DNA of 64,000 nt from Dichetophora obliterata. Lineage: Eukaryota; Arthropoda; Insecta; Diptera; Sciomyzidae. Under the pieces are notes generated by a model. That model was not told where the DNA came from. It saw only the letters and a program-made list of their open reading frames with translations, and did no database searches. Shown one piece after another: positions 22,953 through 34,115 of this stretch. The first letter of the stretch is position 1. Every line of letters starts with the position of its first letter. The stretch covers positions 54,545,830 through 54,609,829 of the forward strand of contig OY986437.1 in the NCBI GenBank assembly GCA_963920525.1. The letters are read 5' to 3'. A program made the translations under genes and the position numbers.

Positions 22953-24598
22953 TGGACGAAATAAACTTTGATGACCCCATTACACTTGTTGAAGGTAATC
23001 TATAACTTTTCTATTCTATTATCAAATAACTAATTTAAATTTTTTTAGAAATCCAAAACCCTAGTGCAAGCACCAGCAAAAATGCAAAGCGTAAGGTCTT
23101 CCACACAAGCGCAAATTTCAATGCCCCAATTATAAATTTTCCGACCAACAAAGGTACTCTCATGCATTACTGTTTTTATAAGTTTTTTTCAGACGTACAT
23201 TTTTCAGACGTAAATTCTTCAGACGTGGCAAGCCTTCTTGGAAAGGTTTTAGAAAACCAAGCAAAAGTACTTGCAAACCAAAACTTATTCAATATAAGTT
23301 TGCAAAGTATTGAAAACCGGTTGGCCATATTGGAGGCAAATAACAAAGAAATTGTAAGTTAATTTTAAAAATTTTTCAAATATACTTTCATAGTAAACAT
23401 TTAAAGTTTGAAAACATAATCTTTAAAAACGCTGCTTTTTAAATGCAATTTTTTTAATTTTTCCGAGTTTTTGACATCAGATTTTTCGATGCCATTTTTT
23501 TAATTTTTCCAAGTTTTTGACTTCAGATTTGTGATCAGTGACCCCTGGGACCCCTCGAATACAAAATTTTTACTCCATTCGATGAGGTTTTATTGGGACC
23601 CTGGGACCCCTCGAATACAAAATTTTTACTCCATTCGATGATGTTTTATTGCCGCTTAAAACAAGAATAGGCCCAATTATTTCTATAGAATTCGTTTTTA
23701 AAAAAGCTTTATAATTTTGCATAGAATTTGCATTGGAAATTAAAAGTAGAATATTTGAGATTCGCTAGTTTACTTTTGTAACGATATTATGTTCAAATTA
23801 AACACATTTGTTTTAAATTTTGTTTTGTAACAACGCAAATGCGTTAAATTCCCATTTTGAAAATTTTTGTTTAATTTTAAAGTATGTTTTTATTGTCAGT
23901 ATACTTATTTGATAAGTAAATTCATTATTGCATTATAAATATTTGTAATTTTCAGATTAATCAAAGAAGTGAGACAATGGCGCAGACTACAATGATCCGC
24001 GAGTGCAAAGTTGTCGTGAGACGTATGCACAAGTCATTTTGTCGCATGACCGGAGAAGCAGTCGACGAAACTGCAATAGAGATAGCGTCCACTCTCCCAA
24101 TATCAACTATGTCCACGCATATTGAAGTTGAAGAAAACCTTGGAAGACTGGAATACGAAATGTCAATGGTAAGTCCAATATGCAAATTAACTACTTTTAT
24201 GTTATAATATATGTACATTTAAAAATTCACAGAAGGCTCACCTTTTCAAATTAAAAGGAACGTCAGGAACATTAGACACTGTTCTAAGAAGTTTATTTGC
24301 AGATGAATTTGTGTATCAATACAATTTCGACGGAAAATGTGGGAAGCTGTCGTTAATCCAAATGAAATTGGTTAACAAAACTGTGTTCGGTAGGATTTTA
24401 ATCCTTATTTTAATTTTTTTCTTCATTAAATACTATCTTACAGAAGTGTTCCAAAATGAAGGAGTCCAGGAGTTTCACAAAGGGGTCCGGAGGTACGTGG
24501 AATTAAGCCATAACCGGTATAGGCAGAGGCAGCACTATGGCGTGAAGAAACCAAGAGAAAGCAGTAATTTAAAATTTTTGTATTATATTAATATATGA
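22953..24598 (+). CDS. DUF4806-type protein, six coding exons, 5' end not found
   Basis: Exons 22953-22994, 23049-23153, 23193-23353, 23956-24168, 24233-24389 and 24444-24598 have GT-AG borders and join without a stop into about 277 codons. The order is: an acidic start (DEINFDDPITLVE), a Ser/Lys-rich linker, a heptad-like stretch (VLENQAKVLANQNLF then SIENRLAILEANNKEI) suggestive of a coiled coil, then an LFKLKGTSGTLDTVLRSLF / FDGKCGKLSL block matching my memory of DUF4806, and a basic tail (YRQRQHYGVKKPRESS). DUF4806 has no established biochemical role. The first exon must end in phase 1 and was not identified. The gene follows the transposase frame by 152 bp in the same direction, so it may be the second gene of one transposon. 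The last codons overlap a MITE end (24589). Confidence 0.65.
23440..23650 (+). repeat. Two short tandem duplications in an intron
   Basis: A 52-55 bp unit with TTTTTTTAATTTTTCC is duplicated at about 23445-23530. A unit containing CCCCTCGAATACAAAATTTT is duplicated at about 23535-23650. Both lie in the third intron of the DUF4806-type gene. Confidence 0.7.
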
Positions 24599-24774
24599 AG
24601 ACATGAGTGGATGGAAGACATAGGTTAAGTCCAAAATTTCACATTGTACTGAAATGGTTATTTTTAGTTTTAAAAATTGTTTAATTGTTAATTGTTTGTG
24701 ACCCTCATCCATGCATAGAACACCTAAAATCCGAAAATGCGACATATCTCCATTCATGTCTTCATATATGTATA
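24589..24774. mobile_element. MITE-like palindromic element
   Basis: The inverted ends are ATATATGAAGACATGA (left) and its near-complement TCATGTCTTCATATAT (right). The left end supplies the stop codon of the DUF4806-type gene. Confidence 0.6.
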
Positions 24775-24991
24775 TAACACTTTATTTCACATGGAGTAAA
24801 CCATATACACATGAAAATAGAGCCAAATAATTTGCAATTTGTTTGAAGTAAAAAAAACATCCATAACTTTAAATACCAAACCAAAAAAGCTTTCCTAATC
24901 TTTTTTTGAGATTAATTTTTGAGATCCTAATTGAGAAAACAGTTTTGCTATCATTCTCTTCTAGCTTCACATGTATATGGTTTACTTTTTA

Positions 24992-25100
24992 AGTCTGTTC
25001 GCGTACTCGATGTTTTACATGTAAACTCGTACTTTATTTACATGTAAAATAAAGCTTTCAAGCAACTTCAACCTACTTCAATCGAGTACGCGAACAGACC
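24992..25100. mobile_element. Short MITE, 109 bp
   Basis: AGTCTGTTCGCGTACTCGAT is inverted against ATCGAGTACGCGAACAGACC. The flank TTA may be duplicated. The centre is itself partly palindromic (TTTACATGTAAA). Confidence 0.7.
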
Positions 25101-25113
25101 TTATATATAACTC

Positions 25114-25314
25114 TGACTGACTTCGTAAACGCATTTATGCAATGCATCGGTGGGTTTTATTTTGCATTGGTCCAAAGCTGATTAGCCAAAACTGCGCAAC
25201 TATGCTATTTTTAAGAATATGACCAGAGTTCTGCAGTTTTGGTTAATAAGGTTCGGACACATTCAAAATAAAACACACTGATGCATTGCATAAATGCGTT
25301 TACGAAGACAGTCA
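25114..25314. mobile_element. MITE with about 50 bp TIRs
   Basis: TCGTAAACGCATTTATGCAA at the left and its complement at the right belong to near-perfect inverted arms of about 50 bp, with only a few mismatches. It begins 14 bp after the previous MITE. Confidence 0.8.
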
Positions 25315-26409
25315 TTTTCTACAACACTAACTTATTTCAACTTTTGTTTTAGTTAATAACAATTAATATCAATGGTGGTGGTGTTAAACTAATCTTTCTA
25401 TTTTTACTTTTTTTTATGTATATATAATTCTGTATATATTAATCTTTCTTATCTATCGATCTCTAATTGTTATTTAATTTAATGTATATATAATTTTATG
25501 TTTTTTATAAATGAATTACATATTATGATTTTTATGGTTTTGGAAATTAACATTTTTATTTTGCATGAACTTTTTAAAGCGTTCTTTTTAGTAGTCGGGT
25601 TTTAGTTTTTTTAACTAAATTTTTATCTTAAGATCGGTTAGTAATCTGAAGGGAACAAATAACCTGCCATCAAGTTTTGCCCAGGAAAGTTAAAGAAAAC
25701 CATTAAAAAAAATTACAAGATTACTTTACATATGAAAATGAAAAAAACCTTCATGATTTTTTTTTTAAAAACTCACAACGTTCAAAAGATGTTCAAATTC
25801 AGTATGGCATAAATTAATGTCTTAGTAAATTAGGTAAGTTCGAAAATATATTGAATGAAATTCTCTTAACTTTTATGTGACTCCAAGCATCTTTTTGATC
25901 TAGCTCATTTTGTTATTTAAATAAAAATTTTCTGTGCGTAAATTACTTGAACTGAACATCTGTGTCTACAAGCAAAGGTAGATTGGCCTAAGTTCAAATT
26001 TATCTAGTTTGCTTGAAAATGTTTTAATTTGTGAATTTTTTTTTAAATTATGCATACATTTTTGATTCCATAGAATTAAGTAAAGAACATAATTTTCAAA
26101 AGAACTTTGTTTTGATATGTTTTATTCTAATGATTAGTTTTGGGTAAAGCGTGCGATTAACTTTTGCTACGGAAAGAATCTATTAGTTATTTCTTCTTTT
26201 TTCTTGTATAATTTATTCACACAGTAAAAAAATTGTTTAGAGAAAACTAAAAAATTCATGTCTGCTCTCTTGTTTTAGAATGTGTGTTGTTTTAGACAGC
26301 TGTTCTTCCTCGTTTTAAGATTATTTTAAAGAATTCTTTTTAAATTATTTAGATAGGAAGTGCGAGGCGTATTTCTTATAATTTTTTGATGTTAAACACA
26401 AGTCCGATG
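25315..26409. other. Unassigned AT-rich sequence
   Basis: No open frame or repeat end is recognised. Confidence 0.4.
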
Positions 26410-27509
26410 CAGAGAACTGCACAAGCCTATTTGAAACTCTATTTCAAGTACTTGCTTAAAATACACGTTCAAGCTAGCTTGAGCTTGATAATTTTGAATC
26501 AAGTATAGCTTGTACTTGAATATAAATAAGCCCACGACAGCTTGCGACTTGCAAGTATGCTAGCTTACAAGCGAACGGCACGAAGTTTCAAGTAAAGGAA
26601 AGCTTGATGCCTTCGGCAAAAAGCTTGAAAAGCTTAAAATTGAAGGCAAGTATCAAAAAAATTCAATGAGCTTGTTTAGAGAGAGCTTAAGCGTAATAGG
26701 ACTTTTAGGGATTCTGTGGACTCCGTGGTTGGAAGTTTTAGGGGTAACTTATTTCGAAGATGATGTCACACTTTAAAATTTAAGATGGCGGATAGAGTTG
26801 CCACCTCGATTTTTTTATTTTTGCGAATTCTTGTAATTTTGAAAATCCTACAACGGATTTGATTTCGAATATAATGTCACAGTTTTAAAATTTAAGATGG
26901 AGGTTAGGGTTTGCCACCCTTTTTGTGGCAAATTGCCACATAATAATATGTATTTTTAAGAGTTTTAAACGTCATTTATCAGTGTTAAGGGGTCGCTGAT
27001 TTCGAATCTAAAGTCAGAATTTTAAAATTCAAGATGGAGGATAGGGTTGCCACCTTGATTTTTTGTAGTTTTATGAATTCGGGGCTGGCAAGAAAAAATG
27101 GTACACTAAAAATGGGTCGCTGAATCCGAATCCGTTGTCAGAATTTCCAAATTATAAAATTTTGAAATAGGGTTGCCACCTAATATTATGGCAATAACAA
27201 CAGAAAAAAAGTTACACGAACTCCGCATAATAAATGAAACGAACAACGAAACAAACGATCGTCAGTCGCTTCCAACGGCAGTGCAGTCGCATAGAGTCGA
27301 AACCAGAGTTGAAAAGTAGAAAACTTGACTTTTTCCACCAACTCATGTGGGGTAGAAACAAAATAGAATCACGTCAGACATATGATTCGTTTTTCGGAAG
27401 CCAGTCGCGAATTGTAAGGAAAAAAATAAATCAAGTTCCTGCATATCAACTCAAAGCTTGATATTTTTTCAAGTAGTTTTATTTTCAATTTACTTGTTGC
27501 AGATCTCTG
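26410..27509 (+). mobile_element. hAT-like non-autonomous element, copy 2, 1.1 kb
   Basis: The TIRs are CAGAGAACTGCACAAG (left) and, as reverse complement, CAGAGATCTGCAACAAG (right). Flanks GTCCGATG (26402-26409) and GTCCGACG (27510-27517) match 7 of 8, fitting an 8 bp hAT target-site duplication. The interior matches 3312-4880. No transposase is present; a 75-codon frame near the right end has no recognisable domain. Confidence 0.7.
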
Positions 27510-28394
27510 GTCCGACGTCAAAAAAGCGCAATCTGCCTATTTGTTTTCTTTAATACTTAAAACTATTCCCCTTTAATTATGTCCCTATTTAATACCCTGT
27601 ATGGAAGGTGCCACGCTCCCTTTTCCAATGCAAAACCCTCCATATTATGAGTTTAATAACTTCCTAATTATTCATGAAAATCGGTTTAGACATATGAACT
27701 AAATTTAAAATTTTAGTATTATATGATCAAAACCGTCTGATATTTAGAAGTTCTATTGATTTTTGGGCGGTAAAAGTGGGCGTGGCAACATTTATATATA
27801 TAGTGACCGCCACTTGGAGCACCTACATACCAAGTTTCACTATAAAAACGTGTACCACTCCGGAATTGGCATGATTTCGAAATAGTGGGCGTAGATGTAG
27901 GGCGCCTATTTTTTGTACAGTTGCCGACAGCAACCATCTGAACAAAATTACTACATTTTAGTTTTTTACGATGTTTTTTTTTTTTGCTATGTGAGCTCTA
28001 ACGCAAATTTGGCTTTTATATGAGGTGTGATGCCGCCTTGTTCAACCCCAAACTTCACAGGAACACACTCAAGATTATGCTTAAGTTTTCCTGAAAATTT
28101 CATAAAGATCGTTTCAGCAGTTTTGGAGACTATACGTGACTTGCAAACACACCCACATACATCTATTTTTATACATATACAGGGTGTCCAGTGTAAAAGT
28201 ACGAATATTTACGAAGGTGAAAGAGGAAGCCAAGTTAAGAAAAAAATCGTATGGGAGTAATGTAGCTGTCTATTTTCACAACATTAGTAGTTACGGGGTT
28301 AATTGGTATTTCATGACTTTGATTCATACTATTGTTTCTAGCAGAAAAACTAACTCATAAGAAAAAATATTTTAAAAACTCATTTAGAAGGTAA
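27510..28394. other. Unassigned sequence with Helitron-like debris
   Basis: About 27590-28190 contains GGGCGTGG and GAAAATCGGTTTAGA-like phrases of the kind found in the GGGCGTGG repeats elsewhere in the window. No termini could be placed. Confidence 0.4.
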
Positions 28395-28530
28395 TTAATT
28401 GACCTTTCGGACGGTGCATCAACAAACCCACCTGATGTATCCATTACCAAGCTGTGCTCGTGTGAAGATGAAATCAATCCGTTTAAATTACAAAATTTCA
28501 AGTCTACAAAATCTTAAACATATCTTTAAA
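28395..28530 (-). repeat. Dispersed repeat, copy B
   Basis: Inverted relative of 2265-2392; it contains TACCAAGCTGTGCTCGTGTG. Confidence 0.6.
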
Positions 28531-28599
28531 AATGACAAAATTAGTCTTGCTTCAAAAATTTCAATTTAGACACTTCTTGTAACACTGTAGGAACGTCAA

Positions 28600-29487
28600 A
28601 CACGAAAATGCTGAGACACGTAAACTTATTTTTTGGTCGTAGAATTTATTTATTTTATCTATTTATTTATTTAAGAAATTCAGTCTAATACAAAAGTAAT
28701 ACAATACAAAATACATTTCATGATTATTTACAATACCAGTGAAATTATTTACATATTAAGAAGCTTACATTACTTTTGAAAATACGATAATTTGAACTAA
28801 AATCAATATTATTAGCAATTTGGTTACAATTTTTTAAACAATTAGACATTGGCTCATTCCTGCCATAATTAGTTCTATGAAATGGGACGCAAAATAATGT
28901 ACTCGCCCTCAAAGGCCTTAGGCCTCAATGGAATTTAGTGGAATACTCAGTTTTTTCCAATCAGATCAAAATCTCGGGATATTTGCGATTGAAAATTAGT
29001 CACTTTTAGACCCATTTTTAACCGGCCGCGACTTTAACCTAACCTAACCAGACCCATTTTTAGCTATATTTTCCTTAGTTTTGGAGAACAAAAATTTTGA
29101 CCACCTCAATTTTTGCTTAAACTTTCAGAATGTAATGTACTTATGAAATAAAAGTACTTATTTGAGTAACAAAGTTTTAAGATTTTTTTAAAAGTTTTTA
29201 CGTTCAACATTCAAATTTGGTTAAAATGGAAGAATAAGCGAAGTTGCTTAAATTTTGAAAAATCATCGATTTAATAAGGCTTACTCGATTTTTACGTTGG
29301 AGGTATTTTTGAAAAGACAATAAAAAGTAATTGTTTAAAAACTATAGAAAACTTTTTAAATGAAGGTCAAATGAAGACCAAATAACAAAAATCTGCATAT
29401 ATTGATTTTGATTTGATTTGGAAAAACTGAGTATGTCACTAAATTCTACGACCGAAAATTAAGTTTATGTGTCTCGGCATTTTTTGT
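28600..29487. mobile_element. Foldback/TIR element interrupted by a retroposon
   Basis: The left arm (about 28606-28648 continuing at 28938-28980) pairs with one uninterrupted right arm (about 29405-29486). Shared inverted blocks are GGTCGTAGAATTTA and ATACTCAGTTTTT. The break in the left arm coincides exactly with the insertion at 28649-28930. Confidence 0.7.
28649..28930 (-). mobile_element. 5'-truncated non-LTR retroposon, 282 bp, (TAAA)n-like tail
   Basis: GAATTTA occurs on both sides (28642-28648 and 28931-28937), a target-site duplication. On the minus strand the insert ends in AAATAAATAAATAGATAAAA, a tail typical of some non-LTR elements. No RT sequence remains, so the clade cannot be given. 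Confidence 0.65.
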
Positions 29488-31094
29488 GTCTTTGCAGAAG
29501 TTGAAAATTTATAAATTTTTTTTATTAAATTTTAATAATTTTTAATTTATTAAATTTTTATATAATTTTTTTAAATAAATTTACTATTTTTTTTTTAAAT
29601 TTATTAAGTGTAATTTTTTTTACCAAAATACAATTACGTAGAAGATAATATCGTCCCCTGCATGTCATGTGAAAAAATTCTATTTTGGGTTTATTGCTGT
29701 TTCTGATGCAGCTTTGTATAAGGAACATTGGCGTCGGAAGCGGGGGACAAGGGGGGCAGTTTCCCCCCACCTTTTTTAGCTAGATAAACAATTTAAAAGG
29801 AAAACTTCAAAAGTTATTCAAAATATCAGTTTTTTTTACAACGATAATATTTTTGTATTATATGTTTTCCTCTTCTTTCTCTTTTCTTCATAAGCATGCT
29901 TGCGGATAACCATTTTCTTTATCTGTGTTTGCAAAAAGATAGAAGAAAATGTAGAGTTTCTACTGCAAACCCACCACTTCAGTTGAAAAGCACCCTTAAG
30001 TATGTAGCTTAATGCTTGTTAATTTTGCAACTCTGGTAAGAAAAAATTTGACATGTTCTTAGTCCCGGTTTATACTCGTCAAGACTTGACGGTCAAGTCA
30101 TGAGACTGGACGGTGATAGAAAGCCACTATGTTTTTAACGTTGACCCCTGCCGCGAAGGCTTAATTCAACGGTGCTCCAAAGCTTGGGACAAATATGAAG
30201 CGTCGGCCAACGCCCCTTCGGAATTCAAAAAAGACCACTTTGAAAGGTTCCCCTAATAACATGCAACAGAGCTCCATCTATCTTGTCGTCAGATTGACGC
30301 AATACATGGCCGTGGCACTTTTAGCTACTCGAATTTGTACATGACTTGGTTATTTTAATAACCTTGGGCTATCTCGGTAATCAATACCAATAATATAACC
30401 CATTACTTTTTTAGCCGCAATAATCATCCACGTCGTATCAAGGGTCATCACTCCTTGACACGAAGACTAAGGCGGCAACTACATAGGCCTGTCAACATAT
30501 TATCAAGTTCCTCAATCTCAGTGGACACAACTCGGACTATTTAGGTTTCCCCGTCGCCTGTACTCAAATTCCAAATGTAACAGTATATTGATCCGGTAGT
30601 TGCTTACCTTCCTAACATTTACTGTTTGAAATTAGCGAGATTCAATCTACCATCAATCTCTTAGTAATTTAAGGGAATCACCAGCCCGAGTTCAACTTAA
30701 GTGTAACTAACACCGGCCTTTCTGGCCTAACCACAGCCAGAGCGTTTTGAATACCCCACGTGGGCCTCCCATACGACAGTCAATACCTGGGCTCAAGGCT
30801 CAACTTGACAAGGCTCTTCAACATCCCGTCTTACAGACCAAAAGTTCTTAGAACATTTATATTTGACTGTGACACCTTCAGCCACTCGAATTGTACATGA
30901 CTAGGTTAAAAAAATAACCATAGGTTTCCCAGTAAAACCGGGTAAACCTCAATCCTACTTATGCAACGTCGTTATCCTAATTAAGACTTAATTTAAAGCC
31001 TTTTTCAGAAAACTAAGAAGCATGAGCCGTTGTATACCAATTGGCTTATACAACGGTCCGAAAAAACATTTCAAGATAACTGCACAACAACAAT
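29488..31094. other. Unassigned sequence with an internal divergent duplication
   Basis: Blocks at about 30316-30380 and 30866-30930 share ACTCGAATT(T)GTACATGACT with similar context, suggesting duplicated repeat units about 550 bp apart. A phrase at about 30165-30240 (GGCTTAATTCAACGGTGCTC) resembles 61410-61490. The family is not recognised and no frame is convincing. Confidence 0.45.
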
Positions 31095-31500
31095 TACCAA
31101 GCAAATCTACAACAAAAACGCAGAGAGAATGACATGATCACAGCGGTTGCGCAGCGTTAGAGGGGATGAACTGAATTGGCGGCGAAAAATAAATAGCACT
31201 TTGCTTGCTATTTTTTCTGTTTGCCTGCTAGCAAGATCTAAAGTGGAGGTATTAAAAGAGACTTCACGACAGTCAAACAAAATACAAATATGAAAAATTT
31301 AAATTTCATTTTATTTCAGCAGTTAGCTCTGAAGTCTCTTTTAATGCCTTCCTCTACTTGAGATCTTGCTAGCAGGCAAACAGAAACAGGCAAAGTGCTG
31401 TATATTTTACGCCGCCAATTCGGTTCATCCCTTCTAACGCTGCGCAACCGCTGGGATCTTCTCATTCTCTTTGTATTCTCTTTGCAAATTGTTGTAAATT
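31095..31500. mobile_element. Palindromic foldback element
   Basis: The arms of about 170 bp share GGTTGCGCAGCGTTAGA and GATCTTGCTAGCAGGCAAAC in inverted order around a centre near 31300. Termini are diffuse. Non-coding. Confidence 0.75.
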
Positions 31501-31680
31501 TGCTAAGTAGTTATTGTTGTACAGTAAGCTTTAATTTTTTGTGGATGTTTATTTGTAGCTACAGTCAGCATATGACATCGAACTAATTCAGAAAACAGTT
31601 TATACATATGAATTAAAGAGTATATATAATATTGGTAAATCTATTTGTTTTTAGTAAAAGTGTTACCGTATCGGAAATAC

Positions 31681-31700
31681 ATATATATATATATATATAT
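31681..31700. repeat. (AT)10 microsatellite
   Basis: A perfect dinucleotide run followed by further interrupted AT repeats to about 31725. Confidence 0.9.
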
Positions 31701-32261
31701 TTACATATATATAGTTCATATATATGAACAATTTAGCTCATTGAGGAAATTTAAAGAATATTTTTGTATACATATTTATATAATAACAATTACTGACGGT
31801 GATAGTAAAATTTTACAGGAGTGCAGAAAAACTAATTTTATTGTAAGCTATTGAATCAGGCCTGTAGCCAGACCAAGAAGACAGAGGGGGTAGGCATGAA
31901 TCTTGGGGGGGGGTGAAAATTTTTTTGTTTTTTCATTTAAAAAAAACACTATTTTTTAACATGTGAAATGAATACATTACTCATAATTATTAAAAAATAG
32001 TTAAATTTAAAATATTTACATAAATATGTAGATCTTTCTTTACATGAGATTAATATACATATAACAAATAATATAAAAATTAATTCAGGACTTTGTAATA
32101 AAATGAACGTAAAAATACAAGATTTATTTAAAGTGGCTAGAAATATAAGAAAGAGTAGCGAAATGGGCTAGCATATGTATAAGACATTTTTTAAGTAAAA
32201 CAAATAAGAAATTGAATTAACCCGCATCCGTCGTTTGCATCAAATTGATGCAAATTTTTAC

Positions 32262-34115
32262 TATAGGGTCAGAATTCGTGAAATCGCCACGAAAAAAATT
32301 TCTATAATTATTTCTTTAATGTTGATTTATTAAATGCCTATGACCATAGTAAATTATTGGCATACGTAAAATTTAAAAAAAAAATTTTTTGATAAAGATA
32401 TTGTAAGTGAAATTTTTCGTCACTTTTTAAATAAAGTGTCGCCACCAGCAAAAGAACTAACCGATTAAAATTAAACTCAAGTATATCATAGATAATGAAA
32501 TAAAGGTCAGTAAGTTGTAAAGAAATTTAAGTAAAAATAATTTTAACACAATTTTGGCAACGATTTTTTGTAAACAATTAATATTTTTAAATGTTCTGCG
32601 CCATTACAAGATCTTAAAATAATAAAAAATAACAATCAATTCATAAAGAATCCAAATCTGTCAAGAAAAGTCTAGAGCAGCAATTATTTTAGAAATTATT
32701 GCGAAATCAACGCTGCTCCTCATAGCAAATTTCAAACAGAATACGAAAACAATGGTAGGTGTGGCATTCAAATTTTAAAGCAGTGATCATGACTACACCT
32801 GTCAAACAGAGTTTTGTGAATCGTATAAAATTTATATTTTTTATAATTGGTTCTTAAGAGCATGCGTGTTGCAATCCGCTGAGTGTACCGAAACACAAAC
32901 GTGTTTATAAGGGACTCCAAAATATTACGGATAAGTGGAGTAGCCTTTATTCAAATCTGGTCTTAAAATATGTGTGCCATACGTGCAAAATTAAAATTAA
33001 AAAAAATAATTTTTTTTTTAAACGATAATGTAAAAAAAATATATTTTTTTTTTCTGCCGGGTTTAATTTAAAAACAAATTCAATTTCATAAATGTATTGC
33101 ACTATAAGTCCGATTTCGATATTGAGACAGAGTGGCATTTTTTCGCAACTTCGCACGGAAAAGGTGCGTGTGATAAAGTAGGAGAAACCGTCAAAAGAAT
33201 CGATTGGTATCTCGTTTAAGCTTGCAAAGGCCAATCCATAATCAAATAACCACTCCAATTCAATTATTTCAGTGGGCGGAAGAAAATTTTGATAACATCG
33301 TTTTTGAATTTTGTTATATAACTGAACATGAAAAGGAAAAAGAAGAATTGCAAAATCGTTTTTCTAATGCTAAAACTGTTAAGGGAACGCGACTGTATTA
33401 TTCTTTTCAACCTATCGATTGTAATAAAATTGCATGTAAACAAATCTCAAATTCGAACAATATTGTTGTTTATGAACTTCTGTAAATAATTTTTTTAATA
33501 CATGGCACATTGTAAAAGGTTTCGCCGAATAAACATTAATGTGGTAACAAATTTGCAAACAAATTATTATTTCGCAATTGATTCGCAAACGATTTCCTCA
33601 GGTTTAAAGAAAAAGTTAATTACGGTGCATATAGAAAATGGAACGTCCAGTGTGAATTTGCTATTTAGCGCAACGTTGATTTCGCCATAATTTCTAAAAT
33701 AATTGCTGCTCTAGTTTTTTCTCGACAGATTTGTATTCTTTTTGAATTGATTGTTATTATTTTATTATTTTAATATCTTGTAATGGCGCAGAACAATTAA
33801 AAATATTAATTGTTAACAAAAAATCGTTGCCAAAATTGTGTACAAATTTTGTTTTCTTGTTTTCTTTCTGAACTTTATGTCATTACCTCTGATATACCTC
33901 AGTTTCATTTTAATCGGTTAGTTCTTTTGCGAATGGCGAGACTTTATTTAAAAAGTGAAGAAAAATTTCACTTTACAATAACTTTAGCAAAACAAAAATT
34001 TTTTAATTTTTCGTGAGCCAATAATTTACTATGGTCATAGGCATCTAATAAATCAATATTAAAAAAAAACTAGAGACATTTTTTTCGTGGCGATTTCACG
34101 AATTCTGACCCTATA
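32262..34115. mobile_element. Long-arm inverted-repeat element, innermost layer
   Basis: TATAGGGTCAGAATTCGTGA at the left is exactly complementary to the right end. Arms of roughly 450 bp (about 32262-32720 and 33640-34115) pair with differences. The 900 bp centre includes an open frame (33204-33485). Confidence 0.7.
33204..33485 (+). CDS. Short unidentified frame inside the nested elements
   Basis: From an acceptor-like TTATTTCAG (about 33263-33271) the frame reads WAEENFDNIVFEFCY... to VVYELL and a stop. A mixed hydrophilic composition with a Glu/Lys stretch (EHEKEKEELQNRF) looks more protein-like than the surrounding frames. No family is recognised. It could be a transposon auxiliary exon or chance. 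Confidence 0.25.
   Translation: MVSRLSLQRPIHNQITTPIQLFQWAEENFDNIVFEFCYITEHEKEKEELQNRFSNAKTVKGTRLYYSFQPIDCNKIACKQISNSNNIVVYELL

Noticed and set aside
20736..22994. En/Spm-like arrangement with the transposase inside the first intron of the DUF4806-type gene (exon 20736-20822 joined to 22953)
   Set aside because: The upstream stretch ends in phase 0, whereas exon 22953-22994 needs one base before it; the join gives an immediate TAA. Without transcript data it is not supported.
27234..27461. 75-codon ORF near the right end of a hAT-like element
   Set aside because: Too short, no hAT motif, and absent from the other copy.
32947..33258. 103-codon minus-strand ORF within the nested elements
   Set aside because: Phe/Leu-rich reading of T-rich sequence; no domain.
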